Origin: Verrucomicrobiales bacterium
Lineage (GTDB): Bacteria > Verrucomicrobiota > Verrucomicrobiia > Limisphaerales > J093
Assembly: GCA_024233215.1 (NCBI GenBank)
Contig: JACKPW010000015.1
Location: forward strand, 1 to 64,000
DNA length: 64,000 bases
Reading direction: 5' to 3'
Under the pieces are notes generated by a model. The model was not told the DNA's origin. It ran no database searches and worked only from the letters and a program-made list of their open reading frames with translations. This document shows, piece by piece, positions 9,161 through 18,212 of this stretch. The stretch's first letter is position 1, and the number at the start of each line of letters is the position of its first letter. The position numbers and the translations under genes were made by a program.

Positions 9161-9486
9161 CCTGTCCTTTGAGCGAGGCCCCAACCGCCCCCAACCCGTC
9201 CGGGCGGTCCGGCCCCCCACCGGCTTGTGGAGACCAGGCGGAGGACTCCAGCCGGCCCGGCCCGGGCGATCCTCCTGAACTCCCGGGTGGTTGGGATGAA
9301 GGCCTTTTCCCTGAGTTGCCAGCATCTGCAATCCTACAATCTCTTCGGCGGTCAAGGCTATGGTGCCGTCCCTGATCAGGCGAGCGGAAACGAGGAAACG
9401 GCGTTGCGCGTCCGCGCTTCCGCCGCGGGCAAGGGCTGCGCAAGAGGGCGGGGTGAACCGATGGGACAGCGAGGACAGGATGGCCT
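9161..9486. other. Intergenic region, no gene recognised
   Basis: This 326-bp gap separates the 944-aa protein gene from the IPT/cohesin gene downstream on the same strand. One frame stays open through it on the minus strand, but it has no start with a ribosome site and no recognisable domain. No repeat or clear terminator was seen. Confidence 0.5.
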
Positions 9487-12321
9487 TCAGGGCCGGACGC
9501 GGATGCGGTGGAATTCCACCGGAGCGGTGGTGGCCGGGCAGGTGGCGAGGTAGTGCCTGGGGGCGGTTTGCCGGATGACTGCACCGGAGAGCGGGGCCCA
9601 GCGTGGCGGGGTCAGCGTGACGGTCGTTTCCACCACGTGCGTGCGGGTGTCGAACGGCGAAGTGAATCCAATTGTCAACTGGCCTGCCTGCAGGCGCATT
9701 CCCAACAAGCAGACCCCGGCGACGGGATCGGCGATGAGTCGTTGGACCTTGCCGCTCCAACCGGTGACAAAGGCCGTGGCACCATCGGCCACCACACCGT
9801 ACGGGTGATGCAACGTGGCAATGTCGGGATCGCCCCACCCATGCAGTTCGACGCGGTAGTCCATGCCGCATTGCACCCCGGGATAGAAACCGGTGGCCAG
9901 GCAGCGGTGGGTGCGATTGGCCGGGTCCCATTCAATGGACATCCGCCAGACGCCTTCCGTGGCTTTGACGACATACAACGTGGTGTCGTTCCCGAAGCTC
10001 ACATCCGCCACGTCCTTTCCCCAGCCCGGTTCCCACCACGGTGCGTACGCCTCCGGCGGTACCTGGATGAGGTTCCAGGCCGCGGCATCGTTCATCGTGT
10101 TCAGGGTCGGGACCCACGAAAGGTGGAAGAGAGCGAGCCCCGCGCTGGTCGCAGCCGCCACCCAGCCCGCCGGCCGGACATCCAGATTCGAGATGCTGCG
10201 CCACTTCATGCACTCCAGTGCGGCATCGTGAACCACCCGGATCGGGGCATCGGGACGGGTGCGGTCCGGCACCCCGTCGGGATAACTCAGCGAGAAGAGG
10301 TTCAAGGCCGGACTGGCCACCAGCAGCCCCGGCTTGCTGCCAACGATCAGCTTCCGGGTGTTGCCCGCCGACCAGTGTCTGAGGCAATTGGCGGTGAGGC
10401 CGGTGCCGTACACGTTTGTGGCAAAGCCGTTTCCAGTACAGTCCCGGTGCCAGGCGATGGCCGGGACGGTCGGGTCCACCACGCAGGCACGGAAACCGTC
10501 AGAGCCCGTGGTCAGGAATACCAGGTCGGTCTCCGGCCACACGGCGCTCACGCCCTGGCTGTAGAGACCGGGCGGGTCAAAGGCTGCGGACTGAGCGAGC
10601 AGTTCGATGTTTGTGGGCGTTTCCCGGTAGAGCAACGCGAGGATCTGGTTGCCCCAAGCCATGGCCTTCTCGTGCCCGAGCGCCGCAATGAGCAGACCGG
10701 CACCGGGATCGCGCCGCGTGCAAACGGCGCTGACCGGATTGGGCTGAGGCTCGGGCTGTGACCAGTCGAAGTCCACGTGCCGCCATTCGGCTTCTTCTGC
10801 TAGGTCGGCGGCTCGGGCGCTCCACGGTCCCGCACCCCGGCCCGCGACATAGATGCGGTCCTCTGCGAGGTGCAAGCCCTCCGTCATGGCCGCGGCCGCG
10901 ACCCACTGGTAATCGGAACGGTGGGACAGTCCGGGTTGCGGTGAGATCCGGTAATCCAGGGTGAGGAAGCCGCCCCATTCATCGGCGACCAGGACCTTCC
11001 CGGCGTTGGGGGCGGCGGGTTGCGCCAGTCCGGTCACGTCGAACGCCCAGTCGAGGGAGTCCAAGGAGGCGACCGGGGTGGTGTCGCTCCCGAAAGTGTT
11101 CAGGAGAAAGACATCCGGTCGGTTGCCAAACCAGGCGCAACCCACGGTCACCTGATGGTCCACCACCCGCACGCGTGCCACGCGTCCCAGGCCCACCCGT
11201 CCGGTGATGATTTGGTCCAGGCGGACCGGCTCCGTCCCCTTGCCCAACCGGTAGGTGCGGAACAGTTCGTTACCGGTGACGGTGGTGGTGACGCCGGTCC
11301 AGAGGCGGGTGCCCACCGCTTCCATGTCCGCCGCCAGCGCGTGGCCGGTTTCTTCCCGATGCGTCAGAGCCGGCGTCGAGAGCTCCGTGGTGTCGAGTTC
11401 CAGCAGGTATTTGTTGGTGCCCGTCAGGGTCACCCAACCCGATACATAGGCCTTGCGCTGCAGGGGGTCGAGGGCCACGCCGAACTGGCGTTCCTCCGGT
11501 GCCGCGGTGCGGGTGAAAGTGCCCAGCGGCGTGAGTTCCTCGTCGACGAAGTGGTAGAACACCACCCGTAGCTGATCCGAGCCCCAACGCGGCGCGTGTT
11601 CGCTCAGCGCCAACAGCAACCCATCAAGTTCGCCGGTGGGATCCCGGTTGACATCGACTCCCAGATAGGACCCGCCGGCAAGGGCCGCAGCCGCGGTCGT
11701 GGTTCCCGCCCGGAGATCGGCGCAACGATACACCAACAGCCCGTGATCGCCGACGCAGAACAGGTGGTCCGCCCGCACGCGCAGGTCGGCAACGCGTTGA
11801 TTGAGATGGACCCGGCTGCAGAAGCGATGGGGTTCGTTGGCCTCGAGGGCGTAGGTACACAGGGTTTCGAAGCCGGAGATCCCGTAGAGACACGTGCCGT
11901 CGGTTTCCACCAGAAACGCCGCGCCGGGCAGGCCGGTATCGTCCAGTTGCAGGCCGTACGGGGCGATCTGGCCGGCCGGCAGGGTTCGCCGAACCGTGAA
12001 GGGGAGGTCCGCCGAAGGTGGCCCCTCCGCCGGTCGCACGCGCAGGAAACCGGAGGCGGCATCTTCGGGAACGATGAAGCTCAAGTGGGTTTCCGACCAG
12101 GATTCGGGCGGGATGCGGCGCCCGGTGAGGATCACATGACCGGGAGTGGTTCCAAAGCCTTCCCCGGACAAGGTGACCTGTTCTCCGGGCCTCGCGACCG
12201 GGTTCGCCGGGGGTTCCACGTGCGGCGGGTCGGCGGCGGCCTGCAGTCGGGCGGAGCCGGCGGGACCGACGAGGGAGCAGGCAAGCGCCACGGCAAGGCG
12301 GGATGGGCGATGGAGGTTCAC
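9487..12321 (-). CDS. Large secreted protein with N-terminal IPT/TIG domain, function unknown
   Basis: This 944-aa protein begins with a signal peptide (MNLHRPSRLAVALACSLVGPA). Residues ~35-110 form an IPT/TIG fold ('PVARPGEQVTLSGEGFGTTPGHVILTGRR...VRPAEGPPSADLPFTV'). The long middle (~115-850) is beta-rich with short repeating strands such as 'LFCVGDHGLLVYRC' and 'KAYVSGWVTLTGTN', which suggests a beta-propeller, though no canonical repeat was identified. The last ~65 residues end in 'PVEFHRIRVRP', a divergent form of the C-terminal tail shared by other secreted proteins here. No catalytic residues were recognised. It precedes the IPT/cohesin gene on the same strand, so both may have had surface-related roles. 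Confidence 0.6.
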   Translation of the reverse strand: MNLHRPSRLAVALACSLVGPAGSARLQAAADPPHVEPPANPVARPGEQVTLSGEGFGTTPGHVILTGRRIPPESWSETHLSFIVPEDAASGFLRVRPAEGPPSADLPFTVRRTLPAGQIAPYGLQLDDTGLPGAAFLVETDGTCLYGISGFETLCTYALEANEPHRFCSRVHLNQRVADLRVRADHLFCVGDHGLLVYRCADLRAGTTTAAAALAGGSYLGVDVNRDPTGELDGLLLALSEHAPRWGSDQLRVVFYHFVDEELTPLGTFTRTAAPEERQFGVALDPLQRKAYVSGWVTLTGTNKYLLELDTTELSTPALTHREETGHALAADMEAVGTRLWTGVTTTVTGNELFRTYRLGKGTEPVRLDQIITGRVGLGRVARVRVVDHQVTVGCAWFGNRPDVFLLNTFGSDTTPVASLDSLDWAFDVTGLAQPAAPNAGKVLVADEWGGFLTLDYRISPQPGLSHRSDYQWVAAAAMTEGLHLAEDRIYVAGRGAGPWSARAADLAEEAEWRHVDFDWSQPEPQPNPVSAVCTRRDPGAGLLIAALGHEKAMAWGNQILALLYRETPTNIELLAQSAAFDPPGLYSQGVSAVWPETDLVFLTTGSDGFRACVVDPTVPAIAWHRDCTGNGFATNVYGTGLTANCLRHWSAGNTRKLIVGSKPGLLVASPALNLFSLSYPDGVPDRTRPDAPIRVVHDAALECMKWRSISNLDVRPAGWVAAATSAGLALFHLSWVPTLNTMNDAAAWNLIQVPPEAYAPWWEPGWGKDVADVSFGNDTTLYVVKATEGVWRMSIEWDPANRTHRCLATGFYPGVQCGMDYRVELHGWGDPDIATLHHPYGVVADGATAFVTGWSGKVQRLIADPVAGVCLLGMRLQAGQLTIGFTSPFDTRTHVVETTVTLTPPRWAPLSGAVIRQTAPRHYLATCPATTAPVEFHRIRVRP

Positions 12322-12535
12322 GGGCGTCGGGTGGGCAGGTTGGAACAGGTGGTTTCCTCCACCAACACACCGACCGCCGCCCCGGTTTCAGGCAATCGCC
12401 CCCCCAGTGTCCTGCGCCATGGATCCCAAGAGTCGATGCCCACGGCAGGAAACCCCGACCGGTCGGGCTTTCGGGGGCTTCCTGTGCTCTGGAACGTGAA
12501 ACCCGAAACCTGAAACCCATCTGCCTTGCAGGACC

Positions 12536-13156
12536 CTACGGGTAGATGTCCACCAGGAAGGCGACCGTCTCGCCGCGGGCCAGGTTGATGATGGCGTGGG
12601 GCAGGTCGGCCCGGTAGTTGGCGGAGTCGCCGGGGCCGAGTTCGTCGGCATCCTCTCCCGACTCCACCCGCAGGCGCCCCTTCTGCACGGTGAGGAACTC
12701 GCGGGTGCCTTCGAAGTGCGGGGCGCTCCGGAGTTCGCCGCCGGTCCGAAGAGTCACTTCATAGAACTCGACGTCCTTTTCCAGGTTGAGCGGCGAAAGC
12801 GTGCGAATCGACACCTGCTCATCAGAGCGGTAGAGATACGTCGGGTCGTTGGCGCGGATGACGCCCAGGGCGGAACTGGCGGCCTGGGAGTCCACCAGTT
12901 CACCGAGAGACAGTCCGAATGCGGCCGCGATCCGGCAGGCCACGGCCAGGGTGGGATTGGCCCGGCCCCGCTCGATCTCGCTCAGCATCGAGCGGCTGAC
13001 GCCCGATCCGGTGGCCAGCTTTTCCAGGGACCAGTGCCGCTCCCGTCGCAGGGCCTTCATGCGACGGCAAAGCTGCTCCCCGGCCGGTTCGATTGCCTGG
13101 GTCGTGGGGTGGCCCTGGCTCGGACGTCCGCGTCCGCTGGCTACCGTGTTCGTCAT
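12536..13156 (-). CDS. XRE-family transcriptional regulator with cupin sensor domain
   Basis: This 206-aa protein has an N-terminal helix-turn-helix of XRE type (~27-85: 'MKALRRERHWSLEKLATGSGVSRSMLSEIERGRANPTLAVA', shown here in outline by its ends 'MKALRRE' and 'TLAVA'). A C-terminal cupin_2 barrel follows (~120-203, with 'GTREFLTVQKGRLRV' and 'PHAIINL'). Such proteins usually repress or activate adjacent metabolic genes in response to a small ligand. The gene is divergent from L-threonine 3-dehydrogenase with 136 bp between starts, so control of tdh and of itself is likely (inference). The ATG at 13156 was chosen because it opens the protein just ahead of the conserved HTH; the frame stays open further upstream into tdh. 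Confidence 0.85.
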   Translation of the reverse strand: MTNTVASGRGRPSQGHPTTQAIEPAGEQLCRRMKALRRERHWSLEKLATGSGVSRSMLSEIERGRANPTLAVACRIAAAFGLSLGELVDSQAASSALGVIRANDPTYLYRSDEQVSIRTLSPLNLEKDVEFYEVTLRTGGELRSAPHFEGTREFLTVQKGRLRVESGEDADELGPGDSANYRADLPHAIINLARGETVAFLVDIYP

Positions 13157-13292
13157 ATTGGAAAAACATCTTGCATCATGGAATCCGGTCGTCCAGCATG
13201 CCGGAAGTCGATGCCGATATGCCGGAGGTTGCGCGGGAAGCGCGGTGGTCGGCAAGGCAATTTTGCGAAAGACGAACCGAAAGGCGCGAAAC

Positions 13293-14336
13293 ATGAAGCA
13301 GACAATGAAAGCCCTGGTCAAGAAGCAGGCCGAACCCGGGCTCTGGCTGGACGAGGTGCCGGTGCCGAAGATCGGCATCAACGATGTGCTCATCCGGGTG
13401 CATCGCACGGGCATCTGCGGGACGGACGTCCACATCTACAAATGGGATGACTGGGCGCGGCGGACGATTCCGGTGCCGATGGTGGTGGGGCACGAATTCG
13501 TCGGGGAAATCGTGGAGGTGGGTTCCAACGTGGCGGATTTCCGGCCCGGACAGATCGTGAGCGGCGAGGGGCACGTGGTGTGCGGACGTTGCCGGAACTG
13601 CCTGGCGGGACGGCGCCATCTGTGCGCCCATACGAAGGGTGTGGGGGTGAACCGGCCCGGCGCGTTTGCCGAGTACCTCTCGCTGCCGATGACCAATGTG
13701 TGGTTGCACAGTCCGGGGATCGACCGGGATGTGGCGTCGATCTTCGATCCGTTTGGCAACGCCGTTCACACGGCGCTTTCGTTTCCGGTGCTGGGTGAGG
13801 ACGTGCTGGTGACGGGTGCGGGGCCGATTGGCATCATGGGGGCGGCGGTCGCGAAGTTCGCGGGGGCCCGGTATGTGGTGATCACGGACGTCAACCCATG
13901 GCGACTGGAGCTGGCGCGCAAGCTGGGAGTAACGCTGGCGGTGAATCCAAGGGAGCAGAGCCTCGCGCAGGTGCAGAAAGACCTGGGCATGCAGGAGGGA
14001 TTCGATGTGGGGCTGGAGATGTCCGGCAGCCCGCAAGCGTTTCACCAGATGATCGAGTCCATGAGCCACGGCGGCAAGATCGCCCTCCTGGGGATTCCGG
14101 GCACGGACCTGGCCATCGACTGGAACAAGGTGATCTTCAACATGCTCACCTTGAAGGGCATTTACGGGCGGGAGATGTATGAGACCTGGTACAAGATGAC
14201 GGTGATGCTGCAGGGCGGGCTGGACATCGCCCCGGTCATCACGCACCGGCTTCCGTTCGAGCGGTTTGAGGACGGCTTCCAGGCGATGCTCTCCGGGGAA
14301 TCCGGCAAGGTGGTGTTGAACTGGGAGCACGCCTGA
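13293..14336 (+). CDS. tdh: L-threonine 3-dehydrogenase
   Basis: This 347-aa zinc-dependent medium-chain dehydrogenase oxidises L-threonine to 2-amino-3-ketobutyrate with NAD+. The catalytic zinc site is visible (Cys42 in 'GICGTDVHIYKWD', His67-Glu68 in 'VVGHEFVGEI'). The structural zinc cysteines are Cys97, 100, 103 and 111 ('CGRCRNCLAGRRHLC'). The nucleotide-binding loop is 'VTGAGPIGIMGA'. The 'THVHIY(K)W' neighbourhood and the length are typical for Tdh rather than for other alcohol or sorbitol dehydrogenases. The start at ATG 13293 has GAAAGG ~8 nt upstream. The usual partner kbl (2-amino-3-ketobutyrate CoA ligase) is not adjacent. The divergent HTH-cupin gene is the likely regulator. Confidence 0.92.
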   Translation: MKQTMKALVKKQAEPGLWLDEVPVPKIGINDVLIRVHRTGICGTDVHIYKWDDWARRTIPVPMVVGHEFVGEIVEVGSNVADFRPGQIVSGEGHVVCGRCRNCLAGRRHLCAHTKGVGVNRPGAFAEYLSLPMTNVWLHSPGIDRDVASIFDPFGNAVHTALSFPVLGEDVLVTGAGPIGIMGAAVAKFAGARYVVITDVNPWRLELARKLGVTLAVNPREQSLAQVQKDLGMQEGFDVGLEMSGSPQAFHQMIESMSHGGKIALLGIPGTDLAIDWNKVIFNMLTLKGIYGREMYETWYKMTVMLQGGLDIAPVITHRLPFERFEDGFQAMLSGESGKVVLNWEHA

Positions 14337-14465
14337 CCATGGCCCCGGCCGGCAGGTACCCGGGAGTCCCGGGTTCCGGCACTTCCCACGCGGCCTTCCG
14401 TGAAGCGGGGGTGGCGGGAGGACGGTCGTCGCGGCCTCGGGAGGGGGGCGTCCTGATCCCGGGGC

Positions 14466-16028
14466 TTACTGCATCAGTTCCCATCTCCGGACGCGATAGA
14501 AGCGCCGGTCGGGGCCGGAGGGCTGTGCGAAGGTGAAGTCGGTGGTGGGAGTGGCGTCCGCGGCGAGTCGCGCCCATTCGCACAGGTCCTCGCTTCCCTC
14601 GAGCAGAACCCTCTGTCCGAAGGGCTTTCGTCCCGAGATAAACAGCCCATCCCCCGAGCGGATGGGCCGGTCAATCTCGATGCGCGCGGGGCTGCCGGCG
14701 GTGTCCCGGAAGAAATAGCGGGTGCTGAACCAGGCGTGGCGGTCGGCCGGCAAGGCCACCCGCACCATCACCATTGCCCAGACCGGGCGGCCTTCGGGAA
14801 GCACCGCCGTGAAGTGTGCGGGGTCGACCTCCAGCGTGGTGTGCTGCCAGCTGCGCGATTGCCACGCCCCGAGATCCGTGGTGTGAACGAGGTCCACCCG
14901 CACCACCGGTTGGCTTGAGGTGACGGTGCAGACCACGTGGTCCTCCGCCTCCTCCACCACGCGGATCGTGGGCGGGGGTGGGCCGTCGCGGAGGTGGTGG
15001 TCGAGGAACAGGTTCACCTCGTTCTCGCCCCAGGGCCATCGCCAGAAGTCCCCGTGATCCAGGTGGTCCCGCATCGCCAGGGTGGGCGTACCGCCGCAGG
15101 CATCCACGTTGCGTTGATAAGTGTCCGGGGGGGTGAATGGATCGGTGGCGCCATTCTGAAACAGGACCGGGCAGGTGATCCCGGGGAGGTAGGCGCCGGG
15201 GTCAAGCAGCGCCTCCCATTCCCGCGCACGCCGGCAGTCCATCGACTGCGTATGGCCCTGCCAGTAGCCTCCCTCATCGAAGAAGCCCGCCCCATACACC
15301 GGCGCAGCGGCCCGGACCCGGGCGTCGACCCCGGCCACGAGGCAGACCAGGGATCCCCCAAGGCTGAGGCCGTTGAGCCCGATGCGGTCCGCCGCCACAC
15401 CCGGTTGGGCGGTCAGCAGGGAGTGCGCCCTCATCACGTTGGCCACCGCGTGGTAGATCCATCCCTCGCGCAGGTCATCGCTCGGAAACGGTCCGAAGAA
15501 TGGCTTGAACTGGAAGCGGGGTCCGGCATCCGGCAGCAGTCCGTCCGGGCCATACCCGTCCAGGTCCATCGCGATGGCGGCATAGCCCCGGTCCACCCAG
15601 TAGGACACCCACAGTGGGCTTACGTGTTGCCCACCGCCGTGGAGCAGGATCATTCCGGGCACGCCGGCCACCTCCCGGAGGCCTGTCCGAGGTGACTCGT
15701 TCGGAGTCCCGCCCACGGGTGGGATGGTGGGCGGACTGCCTGAAGGCGGAAACCCGGGACTCGCGACGCTCCGTTCAGGCACTTCGGTGGATTGCCCTTC
15801 AAGGGGAATGCCCAGCCACGCGAAGACGCGCGTGGCTCGTCCCTGGTAGGGCAAGCCGGAGTAATAGACGCCCCGAACACCGTTGGTTTCCATGGCCCAT
15901 TCGTGCCGGGGCACCTCCTGCAAGGCCACGACATCCCAGGGGCCGGTGAAACGCTCCTCCCCCAGCACGTCCAGTCCGCAGAGAGCCAGGGCCCCGAGCA
16001 GTGCGGTGTGTTCCTGCTGCGCGATCAC
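14466..16028 (-). CDS. Alpha/beta hydrolase (acetylxylan-esterase/dienelactone-hydrolase-like)
   Basis: This ~520-aa protein has a serine hydrolase core: the nucleophile elbow 'GLSLGGS', an acid in 'LFQNGATDPFTPP', a His in 'DHLDHGDFW' and the oxyanion-type strand 'GMILLHGGGQHVSP'. Fold and spacing fit esterases that deacylate polysaccharides or act on small esters; the substrate is unknown. A C-terminal beta domain (~400-520) ends in 'FYRVRRWELMQ', the tail shared with other exported proteins of this window, so secretion is likely, although the N-terminus has only a weak hydrophobic stretch (HTALLGALALCGLDVLG). The start is uncertain: GTG 16028 is the best in-frame choice before the divergent argB. 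A Pro/Ser-rich insert near residues 90-120 looks like a late addition. Confidence 0.65.
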   Translation of the reverse strand: MIAQQEHTALLGALALCGLDVLGEERFTGPWDVVALQEVPRHEWAMETNGVRGVYYSGLPYQGRATRVFAWLGIPLEGQSTEVPERSVASPGFPPSGSPPTIPPVGGTPNESPRTGLREVAGVPGMILLHGGGQHVSPLWVSYWVDRGYAAIAMDLDGYGPDGLLPDAGPRFQFKPFFGPFPSDDLREGWIYHAVANVMRAHSLLTAQPGVAADRIGLNGLSLGGSLVCLVAGVDARVRAAAPVYGAGFFDEGGYWQGHTQSMDCRRAREWEALLDPGAYLPGITCPVLFQNGATDPFTPPDTYQRNVDACGGTPTLAMRDHLDHGDFWRWPWGENEVNLFLDHHLRDGPPPPTIRVVEEAEDHVVCTVTSSQPVVRVDLVHTTDLGAWQSRSWQHTTLEVDPAHFTAVLPEGRPVWAMVMVRVALPADRHAWFSTRYFFRDTAGSPARIEIDRPIRSGDGLFISGRKPFGQRVLLEGSEDLCEWARLAADATPTTDFTFAQPSGPDRRFYRVRRWELMQ

Positions 16029-16106
16029 TTGGTTACGATACAGGCAGCGAGGGAATCGACAAGCCGTGGAGAAAGGAGTTGAAGCCGCGGAGCGGGTCGC
16101 CTTTTC

Positions 16107-16991
16107 ATGGAGGCCATGCAGGAGTTGATCGGCAAGGCGGCCACGCTGCTTGAGGCGTTGCCCTATATTCAGCGATTCAGCGGCGCCACGTTCGTGGTGA
16201 AATACGGAGGGAGCTTCATGGATTCCCCCGATCCCTCCGTCCGCACCTCCGTGGCCCGGGATGTCGTCTTCCTGGAGGCGGTGGAGATCAATCCCGTGGT
16301 GGTCCATGGCGGCGGCAAGGCCATTACGCGCGCGATGGAAGCCGCCGGACTTGAGGCCAGGTTTGTCGAGGGACTGCGGGTGACGGACGAAGCCTCCGTG
16401 CAGATTGTGGACCGGGTCCTTTCGCGGGAGATCAACCCGGAAATCGTGGCAATGATCGACTCACTCGGCGGGGACGCGCGGGGTTTTGCGGGGCCTGACA
16501 TCTTTCGCTGCCGCCGCAAGCCCGCCCGGATGCCGGATGGTCGGGAGGTGGATTTGGGCTTCGTCGGCGAGGTCGTGGAAGTGAACACCGACCCGCTGCG
16601 CCAGTGCATTGCCTCCGGCATCACGCCGGTGATCAGCCCGACCGCCCTGGGCGATGACGGCAGGATTTACAACTGCAATGCCGACATTGCCGCCGCCCAG
16701 GCCGCAATCGCCCTCAGGGCGAAGCGCCTTGTGTTCATGAGCGACGTGCCCGGCCTGCTCCGCGACCCGCAGGATCCCGGCAGTGTGATTCCGCACCTGT
16801 CCGCCGGCGAGGTGGAGGATCTCAAGCGGGCAGGGGTGATCGCGAAGGGGATGATTCCCAAGGTCGACAGTGGTGTGGCGGCGGTGCGGGCCGGGGTGGA
16901 CAAGGTGTCCTTCGTGGATGGGCGGATGCCTCATGCCGTGCTGCTCGAGATCTTCACGGATGAAGGCGTGGGAACCGAGGTCGTGGCGTAG
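16107..16991 (+). CDS. argB: Acetylglutamate kinase
   Basis: This 294-aa amino-acid kinase phosphorylates N-acetyl-L-glutamate in arginine biosynthesis (cytoplasm). Family landmarks are the N-terminal 'FVVKYGGSFM' (Lys and Gly-rich ATP loop), 'PVVVHGGGKAI' (acetylglutamate-binding loop), 'YNCNADIAAAQAA', 'LVFMSDVPGLL' and 'GMIPKVDSGVAAV' near the C-terminus. Length is normal for the family. The start at ATG 16107 is supported by the divergent gene spacing; an internal ATG at 16116 is an alternative. No other arg gene is adjacent. Confidence 0.93.
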   Translation: MEAMQELIGKAATLLEALPYIQRFSGATFVVKYGGSFMDSPDPSVRTSVARDVVFLEAVEINPVVVHGGGKAITRAMEAAGLEARFVEGLRVTDEASVQIVDRVLSREINPEIVAMIDSLGGDARGFAGPDIFRCRRKPARMPDGREVDLGFVGEVVEVNTDPLRQCIASGITPVISPTALGDDGRIYNCNADIAAAQAAIALRAKRLVFMSDVPGLLRDPQDPGSVIPHLSAGEVEDLKRAGVIAKGMIPKVDSGVAAVRAGVDKVSFVDGRMPHAVLLEIFTDEGVGTEVVA

Positions 16992-17022
16992 ACCGTCCTC
17001 GAACGCCGGCGGGAGAACAGAA

Positions 17023-17054
17023 AGGCGCGCCTCCCGTTCGGGGTGGGCGCGCCT
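17023..17054 (-). terminator. Terminator hairpin after trxA
   Basis: AGGCGCGCC (17023-17031) pairs with GGCGCGCCT (17046-17054) over a 14-nt loop. On the minus strand it is followed by TTTCTGTTCT. It lies between the convergent argB and trxA genes and could serve trxA. Confidence 0.65.
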
Positions 17055-17072
17055 GGAGAATCGAAATCCGAA

Positions 17073-17408
17073 TCAGCCGGCGATGGCGGCGTCCAGGAGG
17101 CGTTTGAGTTCCGCCTTGCTCTTGAGGCCAACGATCATCTCGCGCACCTGACCACCCTTGAAGATGAGGAGGGAGGGGATGCTGGAGATGCGGTACTGGC
17201 CGGCGAGCTGCGCGTTGTCGTCGACGTTCACCTTCGCAATGGCCGCCTTGCCCTTGTATTCGGCGGCGAGTTCGTCGAGCACGGGCGCGATCATGCGGCA
17301 GGGCCCGCACCATTCGGCCCAGAAATCGACGAGCACCGGCTCGGCGGCGTCGAGCACCTCGGCTTTGAAGTTGGCTTCGTTGATCGTGAGAATGTCAGGA
17401 GATGCCAT
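17073..17408 (-). CDS. trxA: Thioredoxin
   Basis: This 111-aa protein is a cytoplasmic dithiol-disulfide reductant. The active site is 'WAEWCGPCRMIAP' (Cys34 and Cys37), with the cis-Pro loop in 'YRISSIPSLLIFKGG' and the conserved buried Asp in 'VLVDFWAEW'. Length and all core motifs match classical thioredoxin 1. The start at ATG 17408 gives the standard N-terminus. It follows the Ala/Pro-rich membrane protein gene by 70 bp on the same strand. Confidence 0.95.
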   Translation of the reverse strand: MASPDILTINEANFKAEVLDAAEPVLVDFWAEWCGPCRMIAPVLDELAAEYKGKAAIAKVNVDDNAQLAGQYRISSIPSLLIFKGGQVREMIVGLKSKAELKRLLDAAIAG

Positions 17409-17478
17409 GGGGATCGGTGTCTGAAACCTGGGTTTCTGTCGGGGCAGGGTTTCGGATGAACGTCCGGGCTTGCGGGTG

Positions 17479-17916
17479 CTACAGCAGCAGATAGATACGT
17501 ACCACGGCCGCGATGGCGAGGACGGCGGCCGCGATGGCCAGGCCGGTGTCCACGGGGCTGAGGGTCGCCGCGCCGGCGGGAGCTGCAGCAGCCGCACGCG
17601 GGGCGGCACGACGGGACATGGGTGCCGGGGCGGCGGCGGGGGCGGCCGCAGCAGCGGCCTTCGGAGCCGGCTTGGCAGCCGCGGCCGGAGCGGCGGCAGC
17701 GGCGGCCGCAGGAGCCGCGGCCGCGGTGGGCGCTGCGGCGGCCGCCACATTGGCGGACGGAGCAGCCGGGCGGGGGATCTTGATGGTCGGCGCCGCGGTG
17801 GGTTTCGGCGGAAGGGTGATCCGCACGGTTTCCTTCTTGGGTTGCACCTTGCCACTCTCCGCAGCCTTCGGCGGAGGGGTGGCACCCTGGGGAGTGTTGG
17901 GAGTCTCGTCTGCCAT
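17479..17916 (-). CDS. Ala/Pro-rich protein with C-terminal membrane anchor, function unknown
   Basis: This 145-aa protein has three parts. The N-terminus (~1-60) is polar with Lys/Pro ('KVQPKKETVRITLPPKP'). Residues ~60-120 are low-complexity Ala/Pro runs. One hydrophobic helix ends the protein ('TGLAIAAAVLAIAAVVRIYLLL'), giving a tail-anchor-like layout. The 'VRITLPPKPTAAPTIKIPRP' stretch looks conserved-type rather than random. The skewed GC content gives long open frames on both strands, but composition and the thioredoxin/FHA context favour this strand. The role is unknown; a peripheral membrane or signalling partner of the FHA protein is possible. Confidence 0.6.
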   Translation of the reverse strand: MADETPNTPQGATPPPKAAESGKVQPKKETVRITLPPKPTAAPTIKIPRPAAPSANVAAAAAPTAAAAPAAAAAAAPAAAAKPAPKAAAAAAPAAAPAPMSRRAAPRAAAAAPAGAATLSPVDTGLAIAAAVLAIAAVVRIYLLL

Positions 17917-18212
17917 AACTCAGTGCTGGCGAAGCTAGGTTCGTGCCATCAGGGTGTCAAACTTAATCAAGACGGCACTTCCCAATTCATCGAGCGCGCG
18001 ATCTTCCCGGCGGTTTCGGTTTCGTCAAGCCGTATCCTACTGATCCACAAAGAAGTTTGTACAATCCGACCGGTTGGGGGGGGGCACAGCGGCCTGCGCC
18101 GAGGGTGGAGGACACGGATCGAGGTTTGCGGCGTCGCTTTCCCCCGGTGGAATGGACCCGCACGAAGGACGGGCCACCGCTTGGGGGGGGAGCCGGGGCG
18201 AATCGAGGCCGG

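Noticed and set aside
12451..12475. Palindrome CCCGACCGGTCGGG as terminator of the HTH-cupin gene.
   Set aside because: The stem is ~60 bp past the stop and lacks a good T-tract on the minus strand; too weak to list.
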